Shown here: positions 55,600 to 64,000 of the stretch, one piece after another
Layout: each line of letters opens with the position of its first letter
Position numbering within the stretch: the stretch's first letter is position 1
Assembly (NCBI RefSeq): GCF_000745955.1
Contig: NZ_JQKH01000003.1
Location: 62,001-126,000 of the forward strand
Length of the DNA stretch: 64,000 nt
Direction of reading: 5' to 3'
From: Alysiella crassa DSM 2578
Lineage (GTDB): Bacteria > Pseudomonadota > Gammaproteobacteria > Burkholderiales > Neisseriaceae
Made by a program: the position numbers and the translations under genes
Notes under the pieces: model-generated
What the model was told of the DNA's origin: nothing
Database searches by the model: none
Seen by the model: only the letters and a program-made list of their open reading frames with translations

Positions 55600-55630
55600 A
55601 AAACCCTTTCAGGCTGCCTGAAAGGGTTTT
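55600..55630 (+). terminator. DUS-centred terminator after cysK
   Basis: AAAACCCTTTCAGG, CTG, then the inverse; the DUS is the hairpin tip, followed by T-rich DNA. Confidence 0.85.
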
Positions 55631-55717
55631 ATTTATTGCAAAAAATCGTTAAAATAGAGTATCGTATGGTTTTTTTACAACATTATTTTTTGACTCTATT
55701 TTTTTAGGAGTGAGTTT

Positions 55718-56635
55718 ATGAAGACACGTTGGACGGTACTAGCAGCCCTGTTGTGGGTAAGCACCGCCACGATGGCACAGGCGCAATCGCCCAAGCAGCC
55801 ATTAGAGCAATGGCAAACCTATGCCACCAATCCACAAATTAAAATGGGTGATTTGGGTGAACATCAAGCGATGGCGGTGTTTTACCGCTTGGATGACGTG
55901 TCGGATATACCCGCCAATGTGTATATTAATGGGCATTATCAAGCCAGCTTGTTGCCCAATACCTTTTCAGCCCGTGCGGTGTGTGCCAATAAGCAAACAT
56001 TTGGCGTGGCGTTGAGCCGCACCGACCGTTTTGATGATGTGAATCAGGGCGTGTATGAAACTTTGCCTGTGGGCGATGTGGCGTTTTTCCGCGTGCTGCA
56101 AAATGCGGCGGGACAAGTGGGATTGGTGCGTGTGCCAGCCGATGTTGCCAAAGCAGAATTGGTAAACACGCAAGCGGTGGCACAAACGGTAAGCCGTACG
56201 CCTGAAGCGTATGCTTTGCAATGCAGTACGCCTGTGTTGCAAACCATGCGTTTGTCGGCAAATGCGTTGTTTGGTTTTAATCAATTTGCGTATGAGAAAA
56301 TTGAGCCGTCTGCCTATCGTGAATTGGCAGAAATTTCGCGTAAAATTCAAGAGTTGGGCAATGAGCGCATTCAAAAAATCGTGGTGGCGGGTTACACCGA
56401 CCCCGAAGGTTCGGACGAGTATAACCGCGATTTATCACAAAAACGTGCGGCGGTGATTCAGGCTGCCTTGCGTGAAAAAGGTGGTGTTACTGCGCCTATA
56501 GAAGCGGTGGGTTTGGGCGAGACGGAATTGCGTGTCAGCGATTGCGCAGCGAAACATGTGAAAGACATGAAAGCACGTCAAGCGTGTAATCAGCCAAATC
56601 GCCGTGTGGAAATTACCGTGATTGGGCAGCAGTAA
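55718..56635 (+). CDS. OmpA-family outer membrane / peptidoglycan-binding protein
   Basis: 305 residues. Signal peptide MKTRWTVLAALLWVSTATMAQAQ. Residues 24-185 are a unique domain with several Cys (VCANKQTF, LQCSTPVLQ). The C-terminal OmpA-like domain (about 190-303) has FGFNQFAYEKIEPS-type opening, VVAGYTDPEGSDEYNRDLSQKRAAVIQAAL and NRRVEITV, which bind peptidoglycan. AGGAG precedes the ATG. It lies 75 bases before the giant BapA-type gene and may help anchor or export it; this is inference. The DUS in the gene is read as IQAAL. Confidence 0.88.
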   Translation: MKTRWTVLAALLWVSTATMAQAQSPKQPLEQWQTYATNPQIKMGDLGEHQAMAVFYRLDDVSDIPANVYINGHYQASLLPNTFSARAVCANKQTFGVALSRTDRFDDVNQGVYETLPVGDVAFFRVLQNAAGQVGLVRVPADVAKAELVNTQAVAQTVSRTPEAYALQCSTPVLQTMRLSANALFGFNQFAYEKIEPSAYRELAEISRKIQELGNERIQKIVVAGYTDPEGSDEYNRDLSQKRAAVIQAALREKGGVTAPIEAVGLGETELRVSDCAAKHVKDMKARQACNQPNRRVEITVIGQQ

Positions 56636-56710
56636 TTTCAGGCTGCCTGAAAAGTTTTAGATTATTGTATTATTGGGATTATTTTTTAAATTTTAAATAA
56701 GGAAATTATT

Positions 56711-59700
56711 ATGTCGGTAACTGTAAAAGTGCTGAATGCGAGCAAAACGATTGCCAGCCATACTGCGGAAGCAGGTAAACCTTTGGTATTGGAAGCAAAA
56801 AATAAGGTTAATTATCAATTGATTGATAATGCAACAGGTTTTGCGCCTGAAAATATCATGACGCTTCGTCAGGGCGATGATTTGATGATTATGCTGAATG
56901 ATGGCGATACGAATTCGGATATTGTCATCAAAGGTTATTTTGATGGCAAAACAGACAGTTTGTTGGTGGGCTTGCATGAAACGGGCAAAATGTATGCCTA
57001 TATTCCTGTATCTGCCAAACCGACAGACGCGATTACTGTGTTGGCAGAACAGGTTTCGTCTATGCAAGCCTTGGGCGGTACGGAATTGTCGGCTGAACCC
57101 ACTTGGACAAGTTATGCACCACAAGGTTGGTTGCGTATTTTAGCTCCGTTTATGTTTGCGGCGGTGGCGGCGGCAGTTGTGGCGAGCGATGATGAAGACG
57201 ACAGTAGCAGCACTACCGACACATCTGCTGATACCAATAATACCAATCCAACGCCAACCACTCCAACCACACCCACACCACCTGATGACACCACGCCGCC
57301 TGTTGTACCGACTGCAACTTTATCGGCAAATGGCATTGTGGTTTCAGGCAAAACTGAAGCCAATGCAAAAGTAAGCGTTACCGCAGGCAGCCTGAAAGCA
57401 ACAGGCATGGCAGACGCAAGTGGTAATTACAGCGTGAATTTGCCCGAAGTTTTGAAAAATGGCGAGAAAATCAGTGTAACGGCAACAGACGCGGCAGGTA
57501 ACAGCAGCGCAGCCACGACTTTGACTGCGCCAACCACACCAGCTCCTGTGGTGGATACCACGCCGCCTACTGTACCAACCGCGACTTTATCTGCAAATGG
57601 TATTGTGGTTTCAGGTAAAACCGAAGCCAATGCGAAAGTAAGCGTTACCGCAGGCAGCCTGAAAGCAACAGGCATGGCAGACGCAAGTGGTAACTACAGC
57701 GTGAATTTGCCCGAAGTTTTGAAAAATGGCGAGAAAATCAGCGTAACAGCAACAGACGCGGCAGGTAACAGCAGCGTAGCCACGACTTTGACTGCGCCAA
57801 CCACACCAGCTCCTGTGGTGGATACTACTGCGCCTGTTGTGCCAACGGCGACTTTATCTGCGAATGGTATTGTGGTTTCAGGCAAAACTGAAGCCAATGC
57901 GAAAGTAAGCGTTACCGCAGGCAGCCTGAAAGCAACAGGCATGGCAGACGCAAGTGGTAACTACAGTGTGAATTTGCCTGAAGTATTGAAAAATGGCGAG
58001 CAAATCAGCGTAATAGCAACAGACGCGGCAGGTAACAGCAGCGCAGCCACCACTTTGACCGCACCCACAACACCTACAACACCAGCCCCTGTGGTGGATA
58101 CTACGCCGCCTACTGTACCAACCGCGACTTTATCGGCAAATGGCATTGTGGTTTCAGGCAAAACCGAAGCCAATGCGAAAGTAACTGTTGTTGCAGGCAG
58201 CCTGCAAGCAACAGGCATGGCAGACGCAAGTGGTAACTACAGTGTGAATTTGCCCGAAGTTTTGAAAAATGGCGAGCAAATCAGCGTAAGCGCAACGGAT
58301 TCTGCTGGCAATTCCAGCAGCAGCACCACTTTAACCGCCGCCGACCAAACCCCACCGCAAATCAATGCGGCATTAGACGTTTCAGGCAGCCTGATTACAG
58401 GTACGACTGAAGCGGGAGCAACCGTGTCCGCCAATGGTGTCAGCACCACCGCCGACAGCACTGGCGCATATTCTTTGACTTTGCCGACCGCGCAAACCAA
58501 TGGCGAAAGCATTACCATCACTTCAGTAGATACATCGGGCAACAGCAGCAGCCATGTTTTGATGGCAAACGATAGTACCGCCCCCGAAACATTGACGGCT
58601 GAATTGTCTAGTGATGGTTTGACGGTTTCAGGCAGCACCGAGCCGAATGCAGTTGTAACAGTAAACGGTGTGAGCGGAACTGCTAATGCAAACGGCGCAT
58701 ACGCCATTACTTTGCCAACTGCTTTATTAAACAAAGAAGAAATTACCGTAAGCGCCAGCGATAAAGCAGGTAACAGCATTACCCAAACTTTAACCGCCGC
58801 CGACAAAACGCCACCTGCTGAAGTGGGTGCAACTTTGTCCGATGATGGCATGAGTATTGTCGGTAAAACCGAAGCGGGCGCAACCGTGTCCGCCAACGGT
58901 GTCAGCACCACCGCAGACGAAAACGGCGCGTACACTTTAACGCTGCCTGAAAAACAATTGAATGGCGAAACCATTACCGTAACCGCCACCGATACGGCAA
59001 ACAACACAACCACGCAAACCATCGTGGCGAAAGACACGACTGCGCCCAATACTTTGGAAGCCAGCGTAAGCAATACTGCGGATAGCACCGTAATTTCAGG
59101 CACAACGGAAGCCAATGCCACCGTGTATATTGACACCGATGGCGACCCCAAAACCATTGAAGCGACAGCTACGGCAAATGCCGCAGGTGCGTTCAGCGTG
59201 GCATTGCCAAATGTGTTGAATCAAGGCGAGAAATTGACTTTGTGGGCGAGCGATGAAGCAGGCAATACATCTGCGGCGTTTGTGGCGACCGCCCCCACCC
59301 AAGACACTACCGCTCCAGCCGCGCCCGAAGCCAAGATTAGCGAAGATGGTTTGAGCATTTCAGGTACAACCGAAGCAAATGCCACAGTAAACATTCAAGT
59401 GGGCAATGAAACCTACACCACCACCGCAGACGAAAATGGCGCGTTCAGCCACACATTTGCCGAAGCCTTGAGCAATGGTGAAACGGTGGAAATTACCGCC
59501 ACTGATGCGGCACAAAACACCAGCGAGAAAACCACTTTAACCGCAGCCGACACCGTGCCACCGAGCGCGCCTTTGATTTCGGCAGCGACCGATGGTTCGT
59601 TCACGGTGGCGTTGAGCAATGACGCGGTAACGGCGACCATTGATTATGTGGGCGAAGATGATAAAACGCATCAATTGGTATTGAACAAAACCGATGGTGT

Positions 59701-62700
59701 GTGGGCATTGGCTGACCCATCTGTAGCGGGCGTTACGATTACAGATAATTTGGTAACACTTGCGCCTGAAACGGTAAAAGACCACATCAGCATTACAGTA
59801 AGCAATGCGGACGCAGCAGGCTTGTCTGCCAGCGCGATTAGTGAGCCTGCGGCTGACCACAATCCGCCCGCCGAACCTGTTTTCAAAATTGAAAACGATA
59901 TTTTGACCATTACGCCTGATGTGGAAGCTGCTACTTTGACGGTGGCGTATGTGGACGCGGCGGGTGAAATTCACGAAGCCACATTCTTGCAAAGCGACCA
60001 AGGTTGGTTGGACAATAATCCGCAAGACCAAGCAACGATTGATGTGGAAACAGGCGTGGTGTCTTTGCCGATGGTGAATTTGTTGGGTGGCGAAACGGTG
60101 TTTGTTACTGTGAGTGATGGTGCGTTGAGCAATTCAGGCAGCCTGAAAGTGGAAGACACGATTCCGCCTAGCGATTTGGCTGATTTGATTGTGGGCAACG
60201 GCGACACATTCTTAACCGCAAATGAAATCACCAATAATCAAGTAAATGTGTTGGTGAAATTGCCGAGTAGCGGCGTGAATGTGGGCGATGTGTTAATGGT
60301 CAATGGCACAGAAACCGTTTTGAGCAATAGCCATATTAATTTGGGCGAAGTGTCTTTGACTTTGGATGCGCCCACTGAAGGCGAGAAATTTACCGTTACT
60401 GCACAGCTGAAAGACAGCGCAGGTTTGACTTCAGGCAGCCTGAACAAAGAATTTACACGTGATACGACCGTCCCTGGTGATAGCAATGGCGATGGCGTGG
60501 CAGACGTGCAAGGCAGACCATCTGTGATCATCCAAGATAGCAAAGGCACAAGCGGCTATATTAATGCGGAAGATGTGAACGCGGACGGCAAAGTCAGCGT
60601 GAACATTACTTTCCCTGCCAATAGTGGTTATGCGGCTGGCGATATGTTGCACATCAGTACGGCGGCTGGGGCATTAGAGCCGATTGCTTTGACTGATGAG
60701 ATGATTGCCAATGGCTATGTGTTGGCGGTTGAACCCACTGAAGGTGTGAACACGATTACGGCTTATGTGCAAGACGTGGCGGGCAATTCTACTTTGGTTG
60801 GCAGCGACAAATCTATGTTGGACGACTCGGTGTTGTTGCCACCTGTGGTGGAAATTATGGATGGTGGCGATGGTGTATTGGGTGCAACTGAATTGATGAA
60901 CAATCAAGGTACGGCACAGATTACCGTACCTGCTGGTTACACAGTAGGCGCGGTGCTGGAAATTACCTATCCAAATCAAAGCACAGAACAAATCACGCTG
61001 ACCGAAGTGCATTTGCAAGAGCCAATTACCGTGAAATTTGATGTGGTGAATGGCGACAATACGGTAAGCGCAACTTTAACCAACGTTTCAGGCAGCCTGT
61101 CTCGTGTGGGCAGCGATACGGTGAGCGTAGATACGACTGCACCAAGTGCGCCACAAGTGATGATTGTGGGCGGTGAAGACGGTTATATTCAAGAGAGTGA
61201 TATTGTTGATGGCAAAGTGAATGTGAAAGTAACGCTGCCTGAAAACGGTGGCTATGCGGTGGGCGATGTTTTGACGATTACCGACAGTATGGGCAACACG
61301 CAAACCATGCCATTAACCGAAGAAATCATCAAAAATGGTGTAACGGTTCAGGTGAATCCTGTTACGGGCAATCATGTCATTACGGCTACGGTAAGCGATT
61401 TGGTGGGCAATGTGTCTGCCGCCGCCAAAGCGGAAGCGGCGCGTGATAATGGTTTCCCTGGTGATAGTAATCAAGACAATATTGCAGATGAAATCGGCAG
61501 CCCTGTGGTGTCGGTGATGGACGATGTTGCAGATTTAGATGTGATTAATAGTGGCGATGTTCAGCAAGGTTTGGTTGATGTGCATATTGCTGTGTCGGCG
61601 CAAAATGGTTACAGCGTGGGCGATGTGTTGCATTTGACTGCGCCAAATGGCAGCCTGCAAGAAATCGTTTTGACCGATGAGCATTTGAAAAATGGCGTGG
61701 TCGTGGCGAAAGTGAAACCTGTATTGGGTGAAAATACCGTTACAGCGTATGTGAAAGACAGTGATGGCAACCAGTCTTTGGTGGGTACGGGCAGCAGCGT
61801 GTTGGACGAAAATACGGAATTAGCCCCAATGGTTATGCTGGAAACGGGTACAGATGGTTTGATTAATGCGGCGCAATATGTCGCTAATAACAATCAAATC
61901 ACCAGCAAAATTGAATTGCCTGCCACCGCGCAAGCTGGTGATGTGTTGTTTGTTGAATTAAAAGCCGCAGACACATTATTATCCACAGAACAAATCACAT
62001 TAACCGCCGAACACATTAGCGCAGGCAGCCTGAAACATTCGTTTACAACGGATACGGAAGGCGAGCAAACCGTGAATGTGTACTACAAAACAGGCGAGAA
62101 TGTGCAATCAGATTCGTCTGCCGTGCGTTTTAATTATGACAAAACGCCACCTGTGATTACTTTAACGGCTAATGACGATGGTTCGGTTTCCTACAGCATG
62201 GACGCTGCGGATGCAAATGCCCAACTGACGTTTACAGTAGATGGTAATACAGTTGAATTGAAAGCCGATGTGAAAACGGAAGGCAACATCATCACAGGCA
62301 CCATTTCGGGCGACCAAATTTTAGATGGCGCAACGGTCGTTGTGGTCGCAAGCGATTTTGCAGGCAATGTTTCTGACGAGGTAAGTGTGGTTGCCAAAGC
62401 GGGCGGTGATAAAGATGTTACCGCACCTGTATTAACTGAAGTGATGGTAATTGATAATGGCGCAACCGTTTCGGGCAGCACCGAAGCAGGGGCAATTGTG
62501 TCTGTTAATGGGGTAACGACTACTGCCAATGAACAAGGTAAGTTCAGCGTATCCTTAACTAAGCCATTGATTAACAAAGAAAATATTGATGTGTTTGTAC
62601 AAGATGTTGCGGGTAATTCCAGCACCACTACAACATTGACTGCGCCCGATTTAACACCGCCAACCATGCCAACCGCCAGCTTGTCTGATGACGGCTTGAC

Positions 62701-64000
62701 GGTTACGGGTACGACCGAAGCAGGCGTGAAAGTAACGGTAAACGGCGTGGAAACCACCGCCAATGACAAAGGCGAATTTAGTGTTACCTTGCCAAATGCC
62801 TTGTTAAACAAAGAAGAAATTGCTGTGGTTGCCACCGATTTGGCAGGTAATCAAAGTACATTCACATTCCAAGCGGCAGACAAAACCGCGCCTGTGGTGT
62901 CGGATTTGCGTTTGTCGGCAAATGGTATTGTCGTGTCTGGCAGCACCGAAGCTGGGGCAACGGTAAATGTGGATTACACAGGCGATGGTCAAGTGGATGT
63001 AACGGGTGTAGCTGACAGCACAGGCGCGTTTAGCGTGAATTTGCCAACGGCTTTAATCAATGGTGAAACCATTGCCGTGTTTGCCCATGATGAAGCCAAT
63101 AACAACAGCCCAATGATGACCATCACGGCGAGCGATGGCATTGCGCCTGTTGAGCCAACTGCTGCGTTGTCGGAAGATGGTTTGACGGTATCGGGTACGG
63201 CGGAAGCTGGTTCTACTGTGTCTGCCAATGGCGTGAGCGCAACGGCGGATAGTCAAGGAGCGTACAGTTTCAGGCTGCCTGAAGCGCAATTGAATGGCGA
63301 AAACTTAACTGTGGTTTCTACAGACGCGGCTGGCAACAGCAGCACCACGACTGTGGTCGCCAAAGACAGCACCGCGCCACAAGTTTTGACTGCTGAAATG
63401 GCAAACAATGGTGGCAGTATTTCAGGAAATACCGAAGCAAATGCAACGGTGTGGGTAGATGTGGATGGCGATGCCAAATACGATGTTTCGGCAATGGCAA
63501 ATGCGGTTGGTACATACACCGTGCAATTGGCAACGCCTTTGGACAATGGCGAAACGGTGAGCGTGGTGGCAGTAGATAGTGCCAACAATAGTTCTACGGC
63601 ATTGTCGCTTACCGCGCCTATGAAAGACCGCATTGCGCCTGAAATCATCAGCGCAGAAATTTCGGCAGATGGCAGCGTGGTTTCGGGTAAAACCGAAGCG
63701 GGCGCAACCGTTACGGTAAATGGTGTCAGCACCACCGCCAATGAGCAAGGCGAGTTTAGTTTAACTTTAATCATGCCATTGACCAATGGCGAAAATGTGT
63801 TGGTGATTGCCACCGACCAAGACAACAACAGCAGCGAACCGACAACCCTTATCGCGCCTGATTTGCAAGCACCCAATGCGCCTTTGATGACGGCAGACAA
63901 TAATGGTGCAATCACCATTGTGTTGGACACAGAAGCAGTCAAAGCCAGCGTGGTTTATACCGATGAACAAGATGTGCCACACACCGCCACTTTGAGCAAA
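56711..64000 (+). CDS. Giant BapA/LapA-type repeat adhesin, incomplete at the right edge
   Basis: The frame is open from ATG 56711 (AAGGAA upstream) to the window end: at least 2430 codons, with no stop. The first about 135 residues (MSVTVKVLNASKTIASHTAEAGKPLVLEAKN...) match the BapA-prefix-like domain of type I secreted biofilm proteins. A hydrophobic segment (WLRILAPFMFAAVAAAVVA, about 139-157) and an acidic Ser/Thr linker follow. Then come bacterial Ig-like repeats (V.SG.TEA.A.V.....G....T.AD..G.YS..LP..L.NGE.....ATD.AGN.S): first four near-identical 89-residue units, then about twenty diverged ones, with a block of six other modules. Export genes and the C-terminal RTX/secretion signal are not in the window. 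Frequent Asp/Gly motifs such as DSNGDGVAD suggest Ca2+ binding. Probably adhesion or biofilm. Confidence 0.9.
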   Translation, partial: MSVTVKVLNASKTIASHTAEAGKPLVLEAKNKVNYQLIDNATGFAPENIMTLRQGDDLMIMLNDGDTNSDIVIKGYFDGKTDSLLVGLHETGKMYAYIPVSAKPTDAITVLAEQVSSMQALGGTELSAEPTWTSYAPQGWLRILAPFMFAAVAAAVVASDDEDDSSSTTDTSADTNNTNPTPTTPTTPTPPDDTTPPVVPTATLSANGIVVSGKTEANAKVSVTAGSLKATGMADASGNYSVNLPEVLKNGEKISVTATDAAGNSSAATTLTAPTTPAPVVDTTPPTVPTATLSANGIVVSGKTEANAKVSVTAGSLKATGMADASGNYSVNLPEVLKNGEKISVTATDAAGNSSVATTLTAPTTPAPVVDTTAPVVPTATLSANGIVVSGKTEANAKVSVTAGSLKATGMADASGNYSVNLPEVLKNGEQISVIATDAAGNSSAATTLTAPTTPTTPAPVVDTTPPTVPTATLSANGIVVSGKTEANAKVTVVAGSLQATGMADASGNYSVNLPEVLKNGEQISVSATDSAGNSSSSTTLTAADQTPPQINAALDVSGSLITGTTEAGATVSANGVSTTADSTGAYSLTLPTAQTNGESITITSVDTSGNSSSHVLMANDSTAPETLTAELSSDGLTVSGSTEPNAVVTVNGVSGTANANGAYAITLPTALLNKEEITVSASDKAGNSITQTLTAADKTPPAEVGATLSDDGMSIVGKTEAGATVSANGVSTTADENGAYTLTLPEKQLNGETITVTATDTANNTTTQTIVAKDTTAPNTLEASVSNTADSTVISGTTEANATVYIDTDGDPKTIEATATANAAGAFSVALPNVLNQGEKLTLWASDEAGNTSAAFVATAPTQDTTAPAAPEAKISEDGLSISGTTEANATVNIQVGNETYTTTADENGAFSHTFAEALSNGETVEITATDAAQNTSEKTTLTAADTVPPSAPLISAATDGSFTVALSNDAVTATIDYVGEDDKTHQLVLNKTDGVWALADPSVAGVTITDNLVTLAPETVKDHISITVSNADAAGLSASAISEPAADHNPPAEPVFKIENDILTITPDVEAATLTVAYVDAAGEIHEATFLQSDQGWLDNNPQDQATIDVETGVVSLPMVNLLGGETVFVTVSDGALSNSGSLKVEDTIPPSDLADLIVGNGDTFLTANEITNNQVNVLVKLPSSGVNVGDVLMVNGTETVLSNSHINLGEVSLTLDAPTEGEKFTVTAQLKDSAGLTSGSLNKEFTRDTTVPGDSNGDGVADVQGRPSVIIQDSKGTSGYINAEDVNADGKVSVNITFPANSGYAAGDMLHISTAAGALEPIALTDEMIANGYVLAVEPTEGVNTITAYVQDVAGNSTLVGSDKSMLDDSVLLPPVVEIMDGGDGVLGATELMNNQGTAQITVPAGYTVGAVLEITYPNQSTEQITLTEVHLQEPITVKFDVVNGDNTVSATLTNVSGSLSRVGSDTVSVDTTAPSAPQVMIVGGEDGYIQESDIVDGKVNVKVTLPENGGYAVGDVLTITDSMGNTQTMPLTEEIIKNGVTVQVNPVTGNHVITATVSDLVGNVSAAAKAEAARDNGFPGDSNQDNIADEIGSPVVSVMDDVADLDVINSGDVQQGLVDVHIAVSAQNGYSVGDVLHLTAPNGSLQEIVLTDEHLKNGVVVAKVKPVLGENTVTAYVKDSDGNQSLVGTGSSVLDENTELAPMVMLETGTDGLINAAQYVANNNQITSKIELPATAQAGDVLFVELKAADTLLSTEQITLTAEHISAGSLKHSFTTDTEGEQTVNVYYKTGENVQSDSSAVRFNYDKTPPVITLTANDDGSVSYSMDAADANAQLTFTVDGNTVELKADVKTEGNIITGTISGDQILDGATVVVVASDFAGNVSDEVSVVAKAGGDKDVTAPVLTEVMVIDNGATVSGSTEAGAIVSVNGVTTTANEQGKFSVSLTKPLINKENIDVFVQDVAGNSSTTTTLTAPDLTPPTMPTASLSDDGLTVTGTTEAGVKVTVNGVETTANDKGEFSVTLPNALLNKEEIAVVATDLAGNQSTFTFQAADKTAPVVSDLRLSANGIVVSGSTEAGATVNVDYTGDGQVDVTGVADSTGAFSVNLPTALINGETIAVFAHDEANNNSPMMTITASDGIAPVEPTAALSEDGLTVSGTAEAGSTVSANGVSATADSQGAYSFRLPEAQLNGENLTVVSTDAAGNSSTTTVVAKDSTAPQVLTAEMANNGGSISGNTEANATVWVDVDGDAKYDVSAMANAVGTYTVQLATPLDNGETVSVVAVDSANNSSTALSLTAPMKDRIAPEIISAEISADGSVVSGKTEAGATVTVNGVSTTANEQGEFSLTLIMPLTNGENVLVIATDQDNNSSEPTTLIAPDLQAPNAPLMTADNNGAITIVLDTEAVKASVVYTDEQDVPHTATLSK
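57304..58380 (+). repeat. Four near-identical Ig-like repeats, each carrying a DUS
   Basis: Period is 267 bp (89 codons) between anchors at 57304, 57571 and 57838, and 276 bp to 58114, where TPTTPAP has three extra codons. In each unit a DUS (GCAGGCAGCCTGAAA or CTGCAA in the last) encodes AGSLKAT. Identity is close to complete at the DNA level, indicating recent duplication or gene conversion. Confidence 0.9.
60150..62170 (+). repeat. Block of six diverged modules of a second type
   Basis: Repeated pattern: DG.INA.E.....V.V.I.LP...G..VGDVL.....G....I.LT...I..G.V......GE.TVTAYV.DSAGN.S, about 110 residues each. Two start with GDSNGDGVAD / GDSNQDNIAD. They interrupt the Ig-like repeats. Confidence 0.7.

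Noticed and set aside
57112-63982. Series of similar minus-strand open frames (MPVAFRLPAVTLTFALASVLPE...)
   Set aside because: They repeat because the sense-strand adhesin repeats do; antisense shadows.

Overview
The window is a piece of a Neisseriaceae chromosome. The clearest sign is the DNA uptake sequence (DUS) AGGCAGCCTGAA / AGGCTGCCTGAA, present in well over a hundred copies by eye (not exactly counted). These are the dialects described for Kingella and Simonsiella, not the ATGCCGTCTGAA of Neisseria meningitidis. Gene content agrees: an IgA1-protease-like autotransporter, a TspA/FimV block, thrS-infC-rpmI-rplT, and a NarX/NarL-type system. A Kingella / Simonsiella / Alysiella-like organism is the best guess; the species cannot be fixed from this.

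Layout. 1-4144 (-): N-terminal part of an S6-family serine protease autotransporter with a long Ala/Gln coiled-coil repeat, cut by the window edge. 4542-6599: uvrB, then an AT-rich AbiTii-domain gene (possible phage defence), an AldB/ExaC-like aldehyde dehydrogenase and an OPT oligopeptide transporter. 11606-14114 (-): Mrp/ApbC ATPase and a DEDDh exonuclease. 14222-14392: tRNA-Arg(ACG) and tRNA-Glu(TTC) behind a strong promoter. 15206-17736 (-): nitrate/nitrite-type two-component pair. 18345-20005 (-): tsaE-amiC. 20732-26072 (-): thrS ... infC-rpmI-rplT, in which thrS and infC are separated by an AbiEii-like nucleotidyltransferase, its small partner and an acidic orphan. 26946-33410: FimV/TspA, then yciB-yciI-bolA-parvulin on the other strand. 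33460-37870 (-): ruvB, a DUF3149 miniprotein, a succinyl-CoA:acetate CoA-transferase and a late lipid A acyltransferase. 38313-40565: an Lnt with a long extra tail. 41477-49712: ribBA-MORN, dcd, dapA-bamC, ratA-rnfH, pth, DUF3460, O-methyltransferase, folE2. 49784-52551 (-): two NarK-type transporters. 52813-55477: ilvA and cysK. 55718-64000: an OmpA-like protein and a giant BapA-type repeat adhesin that runs off the right edge.

Functional themes. Envelope biogenesis is prominent (amiC, lpxL, lnt, bamC, parvulin, FimV, OmpA-like). Nitrate/nitrite respiration is represented by a sensor/regulator pair and two transporters at separate loci. Large surface proteins sit at both edges.

Intergenic DNA is unusually structured. 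Most terminators are inverted DUS pairs. There is also a dispersed family of modular palindromic elements, with DUS ends, conserved inverted arms (AGTACACGACAA or CACTACCCTACAAAAA) and interchangeable hairpin cores. It is the most novel-looking non-coding feature. The best candidates for undescribed biology are this family, the AbiEii-like two-gene unit inside thrS-infC, the AbiTii gene behind uvrB, and the roughly 240-residue cytoplasmic tail on Lnt.
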